Assembly: GCF_005884405.1 (NCBI RefSeq)
Contig: NZ_VCAO01000001.1
Location: forward strand, 800,304-864,303
Origin: Qipengyuania marisflavi
Lineage (GTDB): Bacteria; Pseudomonadota; Alphaproteobacteria; Sphingomonadales; Sphingomonadaceae
Length of the DNA: 64,000 nucleotides
Direction: 5' to 3'
The notes beneath the pieces are model-generated. The model saw only the letters and a program-made list of their open reading frames with translations, ran no database searches and was not told the DNA's origin. Position 1 is the first letter of the stretch, and each line of letters opens with the position of its first letter. The translations under genes were made by a program, and so were the position numbers. This document shows positions 57,290-64,000 of this stretch, in pieces.

Positions 57290-58247
57290 CAAGGCGCGCG
57301 TTGCGGTTTTCATCTCCGGCAAGGGGACGAATATGGCCGCGCTGCTCTATGCCAGCCGCCTGCCCGATTGCCCGTATGAGATCGTGCTGGTCGCTGCCAA
57401 TGACCCACAGGCCGAAGGGTTGGCGCTGGCGCAGGCCGAAGGCATCGCGACCTTTGCTCTGGCGCATCGCGGCATGTCTCGCGCCGATCATGATGCAGCG
57501 ATGGAAAACGCCGCGCAGGAAGCCAATGCGGGCTTTATCGCGCTGGCCGGATATATGCGCATCCTGACACCCGAATTTGTGGCCCGGTGGGAGGGGCTGA
57601 TGCTCAACATCCATCCTTCGCTGCTGCCCAAATACCCTGGCCTCGACACGTACAACCGCGCGATTACGGCGGGTGACAGCCATGCGGGCACCACAGTGCA
57701 TCTGGTCACCGAAGACCTCGATGCAGGCGAATCGCTGGGCCAGATCGCAGTGGCCGTCCTGCCGGACGACGACGCCGAAACTCTGGCACCGCGCGTCCGC
57801 TTTGCCGAACATCAGCTCTATCCGCGCGTGCTCGCCGATTACGTATCGCGCGCGAATGATCCCGATTATCTGCTTGAGCGCGTGAAAGAGCTAGCGCTGG
57901 CGCTGCCGAAAACGCACGAACGCGACAGCCACGGATCACCCGGTTTCCGGGTCGGCGCGGTCAAGTCGGGAAAGTATTTCGCCCATTTCCTCGATCAGCA
58001 TCACGGCAGCGAACATATTGCTGTGCTGGTGAAAACCGGCGGAATGGACGAACTGGAGAATCTGGTCGAAGCGCAGCCGCAAACCTATTTCAAGCCCGCC
58101 TATTACGGCGCCAGCGGGTGGATAGGCGTGATCCTCAACCGCCCCGGACTGGACTGGGACCATGTGGCGGAATGGCTAGGGCGCAGCTGGCGTCAGGTCG
58201 CGCCCAAAAGCGCGACCAAGCTGATGGATGCCGTCGACCGGTTCTGA
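57282..58247 (+). CDS. purN: PurN phosphoribosylglycinamide formyltransferase fused to an MmcQ/YjbR domain
   Basis: A 321-residue two-domain protein. Residues 1-190 are GAR transformylase, third step of purine synthesis using 10-formyltetrahydrofolate: [16 protein letters not shown], catalytic Asn109 and His111 in [14 protein letters not shown], and Asp147 in TEDLDAGE. Residues 192-321 are an MmcQ/YjbR (DUF419) domain: [44 protein letters not shown] and a closing [11 protein letters not shown]. MmcQ/YjbR proteins are usually separate, small, DNA-binding-like proteins of unclear function. The start is TTG at 57282, inside the purM end, with GGGAGG nine bases upstream. No frameshift separates the domains. 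Confidence 0.9.
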   Translation: MADKARVAVFISGKGTNMAALLYASRLPDCPYEIVLVAANDPQAEGLALAQAEGIATFALAHRGMSRADHDAAMENAAQEANAGFIALAGYMRILTPEFVARWEGLMLNIHPSLLPKYPGLDTYNRAITAGDSHAGTTVHLVTEDLDAGESLGQIAVAVLPDDDAETLAPRVRFAEHQLYPRVLADYVSRANDPDYLLERVKELALALPKTHERDSHGSPGFRVGAVKSGKYFAHFLDQHHGSEHIAVLVKTGGMDELENLVEAQPQTYFKPAYYGASGWIGVILNRPGLDWDHVAEWLGRSWRQVAPKSATKLMDAVDRF

Positions 58248-58261
58248 CGGCAGCTTCTGCA

Positions 58262-58297
58262 AGAAAACGGACGGGGCACCAGCGGGCCGGTGCCCCG
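58262..58297 (-). terminator. Terminator of ndk
   Basis: An eight-base-pair perfect hairpin (ggggcacc / ggtgcccc). On the minus strand it is followed by a short T-containing stretch (gtccgttttc), just after the ndk stop. It also separates ndk from the convergent purN. Confidence 0.7.
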
Positions 58298-58304
58298 TGC
58301 CGGA

Positions 58305-58727
58305 TCAGCCGACGAGTTCGTCGTCGTTGAAGAAGAACTTGATTTCGTTGGCCGCATTCTCTTCCGAATCCGAACCGTGGACCGAATTGGCTTCGATGCT
58401 TTCGGCATAGGTCTTGCGGATCGTGCCTTCATCGGCGTCGGCGGGGTTGGTTGCGCCCATCACGTCGCGATTGGCCTTTACGGCGTTTTCGCCTTCCAGC
58501 ACCTGGACCACAACCGGGCCGCTGATCATGAAATCGACCAGTTCACCGAAGAAGGGACGCTCGCGGTGAACGTCGTAAAAGCCTTCGGCCTGTTCGCGGC
58601 TCATCTGTATACGCTTGGATGCGACGACGCGCAGACCGGCGTCTTCCAGCATCTTGGTGACCGCGCCGGTCAGGTTGCGACGCGTGGCGTCTGGCTTGAT
58701 GATCGAAAAGGTGCGGGTAGCCGCCAT
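58305..58727 (-). CDS. ndk: Nucleoside diphosphate kinase
   Basis: A 140-residue kinase that balances nucleoside triphosphate pools through a phosphohistidine. [12 protein letters not shown] opens the protein and the active-site His117 is in [23 protein letters not shown] is the conserved middle. GAGGAA precedes the ATG. Single-gene unit with its own terminator. Confidence 0.97.
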   Translation of the reverse strand: MAATRTFSIIKPDATRRNLTGAVTKMLEDAGLRVVASKRIQMSREQAEGFYDVHRERPFFGELVDFMISGPVVVQVLEGENAVKANRDVMGATNPADADEGTIRKTYAESIEANSVHGSDSEENAANEIKFFFNDDELVG

Positions 58728-58813
58728 GGAAAATTCCTCGGATTGTCGTTTGGGGGGGGAAATATTGTCTCGCGCGCGCCCCTAGCGCCGCAGGAGCGCG
58801 CGGGCAAGACTTG

Positions 58814-59344
58814 TCAGCTTTGCGGCTCGGCCAGTGATAGCTCACCGCGCGTCATTGCGGTGTCGCGGCGGGCATGGAAACTGAAGCGCAATCCGTCACT
58901 GGAACGGCCCGCAATCGTCTCTCCCCCACCAGCAGAGATGACGACTTCGACATTGACGCCCGCCGCCTCTGCCTGCTCGCGGTAGAAGTCTGCCATTGTG
59001 CCCGGCTCGGCCTCGCTATCCATCACCAGCACGCTGGACGAACCGCCGTCACGGTCCACGTGAGTGCTGGTGACCACCTGAGCGCCGGGAAAAAGCGTAA
59101 AGCCCGCGGGCAGTTTGACCGGCACCTTTTCGCCTGAGCGCATTTTGGTCACTGCGCCGCCCGCTTCAGTCAGAATTGCACTGGTCTCACCCGTAGCAGG
59201 GTCGGTGGCATAGCTGCCTGCCGGTGTGGCCGTGGGAGACGCCGCAATTTCGGCCTCAGAGTCTTCAGCCTTGCTGCATCCGGTCAGGACCAGCGCAGTG
59301 GTTGCGGACACGACAAGTGAGAAATATCGGACATTACGGAGCAT
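58814..59344 (-). CDS. Predicted lipoprotein, unknown function
   Basis: A 176-residue exported protein with a lipoprotein signal (RYFSLVVSATTALVLTGC), an acidic and Thr/Ala/Pro-rich linker, and a compact domain beginning GEKVPVKLPAGFTLFPGAQVV and ending FSFHARRDTAMTRGELSLAEP. The segment MADFYREQAEAAG is a likely amphipathic helix. No family recognised with confidence. No ribosome binding site is evident at the ATG, which is preceded by an AT-rich ttatata, so the message may be nearly leaderless. It stands between ndk and holC on the same strand. Confidence 0.72.
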   Translation of the reverse strand: MLRNVRYFSLVVSATTALVLTGCSKAEDSEAEIAASPTATPAGSYATDPATGETSAILTEAGGAVTKMRSGEKVPVKLPAGFTLFPGAQVVTSTHVDRDGGSSSVLVMDSEAEPGTMADFYREQAEAAGVNVEVVISAGGGETIAGRSSDGLRFSFHARRDTAMTRGELSLAEPQS

Positions 59345-59383
59345 ATATAACCGACGGCTGAACCCCGGCTCTGTTCCGCAGCG

Positions 59384-59839
59384 TCAGCGCCCTTCGCGCC
59401 AGCCGCCATCATCGCGCTGTTTGAAAATGCGGTTATCAATGGCCTCACGCGCATCCAGAACCCGCCACAGGTCGCGCGCTGCGTCGGTGGCGGCATTATC
59501 GAACAGCAGCATCGCGCGGTCGAGGGTTGCTGCCTCCTCACGCCATTTGCCATCAGCCAGGATCGCCATCCGCGCGCCATTGGGAAAAGCGCATTCCGCC
59601 GACAGCAGGATCGGCTGACGCGCCGCATCGGCCGCGCCCGCATCGCCCTCACCCGCGTCACCATGAGCCAGAAAGGCCGCGCCGTCCTGCGCCCACAGCG
59701 TCTCGGAGATACGGCGGCGCTGGTCGGCATCCTCGGTGACCACCACCAGCCGCTCGCCCGCCTGCATGACTTTTGCGGCCAGCAGAGCCACGACCCGGTC
59801 AACCGGATCGCGGCTCAGCTGGTAGAAATCGACCCGCAT
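59384..59839 (-). CDS. holC: DNA polymerase III chi subunit
   Basis: A 151-residue chi subunit of the clamp-loader complex, which links polymerase III to single-strand-binding protein. MRVDFYQLSRDPVDRVVALLAAK opens as in homologues, followed by VVVTEDADQRRRISETLW, PILLSAECAFPNGARMAILADG and the final WRVLDAREAIDNRIFKQRDDGGW pattern. The ATG at 59839 has GAGG nine bases upstream; the longer frame is a shadow of pepA. It lies 11 bases after pepA, the common pepA-holC pairing in proteobacteria. Confidence 0.9.
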   Translation of the reverse strand: MRVDFYQLSRDPVDRVVALLAAKVMQAGERLVVVTEDADQRRRISETLWAQDGAAFLAHGDAGEGDAGAADAARQPILLSAECAFPNGARMAILADGKWREEAATLDRAMLLFDNAATDAARDLWRVLDAREAIDNRIFKQRDDGGWREGR

Positions 59840-59850
59840 GGCGTGGTGCC

Positions 59851-61311
59851 TCAGCTCTCCGCAGTATCGGCGACGAGCTGGTTGATCAGCCGCACGCCGA
59901 ACCCGGTTGCACCCTTGCCCCAGGTCGCACCGGGCTTGTCCGCCCATACGGTTCCGGCAATGTCGCAATGCGCCCACGGCGTGCCGTCGGCGATAAAGCG
60001 GTGCAGGAATTGCGCAGCAGTAATCGATCCAGCGCCCTTGTTGCCCATATTTTTCATATCGGCGATCGGGCTGTCGATCAGCTTGTCATAGGCCGGGCCG
60101 ATCGGCATCCGCCAGGTCTTGTCTCCGCTGGTCCGGCCAGCCTTTTCAAGATCTTCGGCTAGCGTGTTGTCGTTCGAGAAAACGCCGCAATGTTCATTGC
60201 CCAATGCAATGATGATGGCGCCGGTCAGCGTGGCGAAATCGACGATCCGCGACGGCTGAAATTCCTGCTGCGTCCAATGCAGCGCATCGGCCAGCACCAG
60301 CCGCCCTTCGGCATCGGTGTTGAGGATTTCGATGGTCTGCCCGCTCATCGAGGTGACCACATCGGCAGGACGCTGCGCATTGCCGTCAGGCATATTCTCG
60401 ACCAGTCCGCACACGCCGACCACATTGGCCTTCGCCTTGCGCAGGGCCAGCGTCAGCATGGCACCGGCAACCGCGCCCGCGCCGCCCATGTCGAACTTCA
60501 TGTCCTCCATGCCCGGCCCCGGTTTCAGACTGATGCCGCCGGTGTCAAAGGTCACGCCCTTGCCAACAAACGCCACCGGAGCATCACCCGCAGCGCCGCC
60601 GTTCCAGCGAATCGCCAGCATCTGCGATGCCTTGCGTGAGCCCTGACCCACGCCCAGCAGCGCGCCCATGCCCAGCTTCTCCATCGCCGCTTCGTCCAGC
60701 ACGATCAGCTCTGCGCCAGTCCCTTCAAAGCGCGCCTGACAGCGTGCGACGAAGCTTTCGGGATAAATGACATTTGGCGGTTCGGTCACCAGTTCGCGGG
60801 TAAATTCGACGCCGGTCGCCAGATGCGCGGTTTCTGTCCACGCAGCCTCGGCATCATCGGGTGCGCCCACCACGGTGACCGTTTCCAGCGATATTTTCTG
60901 GTCGTCCTTGATCTTGGTGCGATAGACATCGTGACGCCAGTTGCGCAGGCGCAGGCCCAGCAGAACATGCGCGACTTCCGCAGCCGACAGTCCCGATTCG
61001 CTGACATCCAGTGCCAGCTCGGTCTCGCCGGATGACTGATATTTGCTCGCCAGCGCCGCGCCGGCCTTTTCCAGATTGGCGTTGCGATCTTCGGCGCTCT
61101 TATCGCCCGCACCGGCCAGTGCCAGCCGCAGGACATCGCCATCGCGCTCGACAAAGGTTTCGAAGACCTGACCGGCTTTGCCCTTGAAGCGGGCGGCCTG
61201 CGCGCCTTCGGTCACGGATTTTTCGAGCGCAGAAGGCAGCTTGCCCTGATCAATGGTTTGCGCAAGAAGGCGCGCCGATTGCGGACGGGCCTGGCTGAAC
61301 TGAATTTGCAT
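59851..61311 (-). CDS. pepA: Leucyl aminopeptidase (M17)
   Basis: A 486-residue dinuclear-metal aminopeptidase that removes N-terminal residues in the cytoplasm. The catalytic domain carries VGKGVTFDTGGISLKPG, MKFDMGGAGAV, the signature NTDAEGRLVLADAL, and the metal-binding Asp/Glu/Lys pattern of family M17. ATG at 61311 has GGGAG five bases upstream; the longer frame is a shadow of the divergent lptD. Co-transcribed with holC. Confidence 0.95.
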   Translation of the reverse strand: MQIQFSQARPQSARLLAQTIDQGKLPSALEKSVTEGAQAARFKGKAGQVFETFVERDGDVLRLALAGAGDKSAEDRNANLEKAGAALASKYQSSGETELALDVSESGLSAAEVAHVLLGLRLRNWRHDVYRTKIKDDQKISLETVTVVGAPDDAEAAWTETAHLATGVEFTRELVTEPPNVIYPESFVARCQARFEGTGAELIVLDEAAMEKLGMGALLGVGQGSRKASQMLAIRWNGGAAGDAPVAFVGKGVTFDTGGISLKPGPGMEDMKFDMGGAGAVAGAMLTLALRKAKANVVGVCGLVENMPDGNAQRPADVVTSMSGQTIEILNTDAEGRLVLADALHWTQQEFQPSRIVDFATLTGAIIIALGNEHCGVFSNDNTLAEDLEKAGRTSGDKTWRMPIGPAYDKLIDSPIADMKNMGNKGAGSITAAQFLHRFIADGTPWAHCDIAGTVWADKPGATWGKGATGFGVRLINQLVADTAES

Positions 61312-61411
61312 GGAATCTCCCGAATATATCACTGCGGCGGACGGGTCGCGAAACGCGTCCAGCCTGCGGATGGCGATTGCGATTAGGCGTGGCCGGTGCG
61401 ATAGGCAAGGC

Positions 61412-63763
61412 ATGGTCCCGCCTGTCGAGCCAGCTTTGCGCGCCGCGCCGCATTCCCGCACCGCGCTCGGATCGCTGGCGGCTGCGCTGGCGCTGGCCTG
61501 TGCATCGCCGCTGGCGGCGCAGGACGGCGCGGGTCCCGGCATGGGCACCACCGCCGATCCGCAGGGCGATGAAACGACCCAGCTGCCCGCACCGCCGATT
61601 GTTTCCGCAGATCAGGTTACAGAAGACCCCATCGCCAATGACGGTCTCAACGCCGCTGGCGAACGTGAGATCGATTTCGAAGCCGACATCCTCAATTACG
61701 ATTCGGATGGCGACACTGTCACGGCCGAGGGCAATGTGGTGCTCAGCAATGGGGACCGTTCGGTGCGCGCCGACAAGGTCATCTGGCACCGCCCGTCAGG
61801 CACCATCATGGCGCAGGGCCGTGTGCGGTTCGTGGACGAGAACGGCAATCAGCTATTTTCGGACCATGTCGAGCTGACCGACACATTCGAAACGGGCGCG
61901 ATGGAGAATCTGCTGCTGGCGCTGCGGCAGGGCGGACGTCTGGCCGCCAATGCCGGAATGCGCGAAGCTGACGGCACCATCACGTTGAGCGAGGCGGCTT
62001 ATAGTGGCTGTGCGGTTGCCGATTCGGATGGCTGCCCGCGCAACCCCAGCTGGCGGATCACGGCGGACCGGGTCAGCTATGATCCGGTGGAAAACCGCAT
62101 CCGTTTTCGCGGTGCCTATCTGGAACTGTTTGGCGCGCGCATCCTGCCGCTGCCCGGTCTTGCCATCCGCAGCGATGGCGGCGCTGTGGCAGGTTTTCTG
62201 GTCCCTGATCTGCGGATATCGGAAAGCAACGGGGTCGAGGTTTCCGGCACCTATTACCTGCGCTTTGGCGATAACAAGGATTTGGCCGTCACCGGCTATG
62301 TCTTCAGCGAAGCGCCGCCCATGCTATCGGCGCAGTGGCGGCATCTGACCGACAAGGGCGCGTATCAGATCACCGGCTATGCCACGCACAGCCGCCGCAT
62401 CACCGATTTTACCGGCGTACCCACCAGCGAAAAAGATCCGCGCGGCTATATATTCGCCAATGGCAAGTTCCAGTTCGACCCGGAATGGAGCCTGACCGGA
62501 TCGCTGCGTCTGGCCAGCGACCGCACCTTCCTGCGCCGCTATGACATCAGCCGCGATGACCGGCTGCGTTCGATGGTCGAGCTGGAGCGAATTGACGAAC
62601 AGTCTTATTTCTCGCTCGCCGGTTGGGCGACGCAGACGCTGCGGCTGAACCAGCAGCAGGGCCAGGTGCCGATTGCCCTGCCCGTCCTGGATTACCGGCG
62701 GCGGCTTCAGGACCCGGTGCTGGGCGGACAGGTCGAATTGCAGGCCAACACGCTGGCGATCCAGCGCACTGCGGGTCAGGACACCCAGCGCGCCTTTGCC
62801 AAGGCGCAGTGGGATTTGCGCCGCGTTACCTCGCTGGGGCAGGTCTTCACCCTGACCGGGCTGGTGCGCGGCGATGTCTATCATTCCGACGAGAATTTCC
62901 TGACCACCACGTCGAGCTATCGCGGCACGCCCGGATGGCAGACGCGCGGCGTGGCGCTGGGCGCGCTGGATGTGGAATGGCCGTTTGTCGGAACCCTGTT
63001 TGGCGGCGAACAGGTGCTGACCCCGCGCATCCAGCTGTTTGCTTCCCCGCCGATCCGTAATCTGGCGATTCCCAATGAAGATTCGCGCGCGATCGATCTG
63101 GAGGATACCAACCTCTTCGCACTCAACCGCTTTCCCGGTTATGACCGTATCGAGGATGGCGCGCGCATCACTTACGGCGTCGACTGGGAATTGCGCATTC
63201 CCGATTTCGAAGTGCGCACCACTTTCGGCCAGTCCTACCGGCTCGACAGCGCACGTGAGATCCTGCCCGATGGCACAGGCCTGAGCGAGCGCGTGTCCGA
63301 CTTCGTGGGCCGCACGCAGGTGCGTTATCGCGATTTCGTCAAGCTCACGCATCGCTACCGGCTCGACAAGGACAATCTGGCGATCCGCCGGAACGAGATC
63401 GACTCCACCATCGGCACCAGCCGCACCTATGCCGAGCTTGGCTATCTGCGGCTTAACCGCAATATCGCCGGGCTGGAGGATTTGCAGGACCGCGAGGAAG
63501 CACGCGCCGCAGTGCGGGTGGCCTTTGCCAAATACTGGTCGGTCTTCGGGTCGGGCGTGTTCAACCTGACCGACCGCGAAGAAGATCCCAGTTTTCAATC
63601 CGATGGCTTCGATCCGATTCGCACGCGGCTGGGTGTCGCCTATCAGGATGACTGTATGGAAATGGGCCTGACCTGGCGGCGCGACTACATCACTTCGGGC
63701 GATGCGCAGCGCGGCGATACCTTCCAGCTGTATTTCAGCTTGCGAAATCTGGGCTTTCGCTGA
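61412..63763 (+). CDS. lptD: LPS assembly protein LptD
   Basis: A 783-residue outer-membrane protein that, with LptE, inserts lipopolysaccharide into the outer leaflet. It has a signal peptide (ALGSLAAALALACASPLAAQ), then an LptA-like periplasmic domain (EIDFEADILNYDSDGDTVTAEGNV, KVIWHRPSGTI, ...) and a large C-terminal barrel, ending in an aromatic-rich strand LYFSLRNLGFR as expected for a BAM substrate. ATG at 61412 is preceded by AGGCAAGG; the longer frame overlaps the pepA start. Followed after about 100 bases by a probable surA. Confidence 0.94.
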   Translation: MVPPVEPALRAAPHSRTALGSLAAALALACASPLAAQDGAGPGMGTTADPQGDETTQLPAPPIVSADQVTEDPIANDGLNAAGEREIDFEADILNYDSDGDTVTAEGNVVLSNGDRSVRADKVIWHRPSGTIMAQGRVRFVDENGNQLFSDHVELTDTFETGAMENLLLALRQGGRLAANAGMREADGTITLSEAAYSGCAVADSDGCPRNPSWRITADRVSYDPVENRIRFRGAYLELFGARILPLPGLAIRSDGGAVAGFLVPDLRISESNGVEVSGTYYLRFGDNKDLAVTGYVFSEAPPMLSAQWRHLTDKGAYQITGYATHSRRITDFTGVPTSEKDPRGYIFANGKFQFDPEWSLTGSLRLASDRTFLRRYDISRDDRLRSMVELERIDEQSYFSLAGWATQTLRLNQQQGQVPIALPVLDYRRRLQDPVLGGQVELQANTLAIQRTAGQDTQRAFAKAQWDLRRVTSLGQVFTLTGLVRGDVYHSDENFLTTTSSYRGTPGWQTRGVALGALDVEWPFVGTLFGGEQVLTPRIQLFASPPIRNLAIPNEDSRAIDLEDTNLFALNRFPGYDRIEDGARITYGVDWELRIPDFEVRTTFGQSYRLDSAREILPDGTGLSERVSDFVGRTQVRYRDFVKLTHRYRLDKDNLAIRRNEIDSTIGTSRTYAELGYLRLNRNIAGLEDLQDREEARAAVRVAFAKYWSVFGSGVFNLTDREEDPSFQSDGFDPIRTRLGVAYQDDCMEMGLTWRRDYITSGDAQRGDTFQLYFSLRNLGFR

Positions 63764-63865
63764 TCCGCCCCCGTTGGCAGCAGCGAACAAAAGCGCTATC
63801 CGCGCCTCCGCAATAAGCTACGGTTAAGCCGGCAGGCCGCATTGGCGGCATCAATCGGGCGCCAT

Positions 63866-64000
63866 ATGAGCGCCGCAACTGAGTATATGCGTGTGACTGC
63901 AAAGACCATTTCCAAGCTGCTTACCTTCGCCGCCGCCGCAGGAATGGCCACTGCGCCCATCGCGGTCCAGGCCCAATCGGCGACGGACAATACGTTGGAC
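63866..64000 (+). CDS. Exported protein, probably SurA (C-terminus outside window)
   Basis: Only the first 45 codons are present. They encode a signal peptide (KLLTFAAAAGMATAPIAVQAQ) followed by SATDNTLD. The position just after lptD and the Asn/Thr/Leu start of the mature part suggest the periplasmic peptidyl-prolyl isomerase SurA, which helps barrel proteins such as LptD; this is inferred from common gene order, not from domain sequence. The start at 63866 or an ATG seven codons later (MRVTAKTISKLL) are both possible. Confidence 0.5.
   Translation, partial: MSAATEYMRVTAKTISKLLTFAAAAGMATAPIAVQAQSATDNTLD

Overview
The window reads as chromosomal DNA of a high-G+C alphaproteobacterium, most likely order Sphingomonadales and probably an Erythrobacteraceae-type organism. 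This is an inference from protein style and gene order, not a database match. Supporting signs are an F1-only atp operon (atpHAGDC without F0 genes), an 85-residue ATP synthase epsilon subunit, an aerobic-type CobT, a two-partner secretion (TPS) adhesin with a CHAT protease, and the neighbourhoods holC-pepA/lptD, purM-purN and hdaA. I see no tRNA, rRNA, insertion sequence, prophage or CRISPR array. No stretch above about 300 bases lacks a gene.

Layout. 1-5.4 kb (minus strand): the start of an aldehyde dehydrogenase cut by the window edge, an acetolactate-synthase-like TPP enzyme, then cysS followed by a degenerate DUF559 protein, a RES-domain protein and a D-2-hydroxyacid dehydrogenase in tight order. 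5.5-28.0 kb (minus): a three-gene operon transcribed CHAT peptidase, then TpsB transporter, then a 5844-residue TpsA exoprotein. It fills about a third of the window and is its most striking content. 28.2-32.6 kb (minus): fsa-cobT-hypothetical-nitroreductase, plus a DUF4197-type lipoprotein. 32.7-39.3 kb: priA, a CPBP membrane protease, ada, a membrane-anchored trypsin-like protease and a TauD-type dioxygenase. 39.6-44.7 kb (plus): atpH-atpA-atpG-[small lipoprotein]-atpD-atpC, closed by a hairpin terminator. 44.9-49.9 kb: a family-39-type glycosyltransferase, a prolyl oligopeptidase, a PilZ protein, a SOUL protein and an HNH protein. 49.9-58.7 kb: glmU, gph, an SDR, DUF2794-cysE, hdaA with a DUF2066-like secreted protein, purM-purN (PurN fused to an MmcQ/YjbR domain) and ndk. 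58.8-64 kb: a lipoprotein, holC-pepA, lptD and the signal peptide of a probable surA.

How the genes fit together. Most of the window is housekeeping: ATP synthesis, purine synthesis, replication and repair (priA, holC, hdaA, ada), envelope assembly (lptD, probable surA, glmU) and cysteine metabolism (cysE, cysS). The accessory part is the CHAT-TpsB-TpsA operon. All three products carry secretion signals and adjacent genes overlap or almost touch. The TpsA protein contains glycine-rich PGRS-like blocks, a family of long near-identical internal repeats and an acidic, proline-preceded C-terminus. A working model, which is inference, is a giant surface fibre whose maturation or release is controlled by a periplasmic caspase-like CHAT protease. 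Smaller oddities are a RES toxin-like gene with no visible antitoxin, a lipoprotein gene inside the atp operon, the PurN-MmcQ fusion, a probable CTG start codon for the HNH gene, and a hairpin covering the fsa ribosome binding site. Several starts were moved from the longest open frame to a site with a better ribosome binding sequence or homologous N-terminus; each entry says why.
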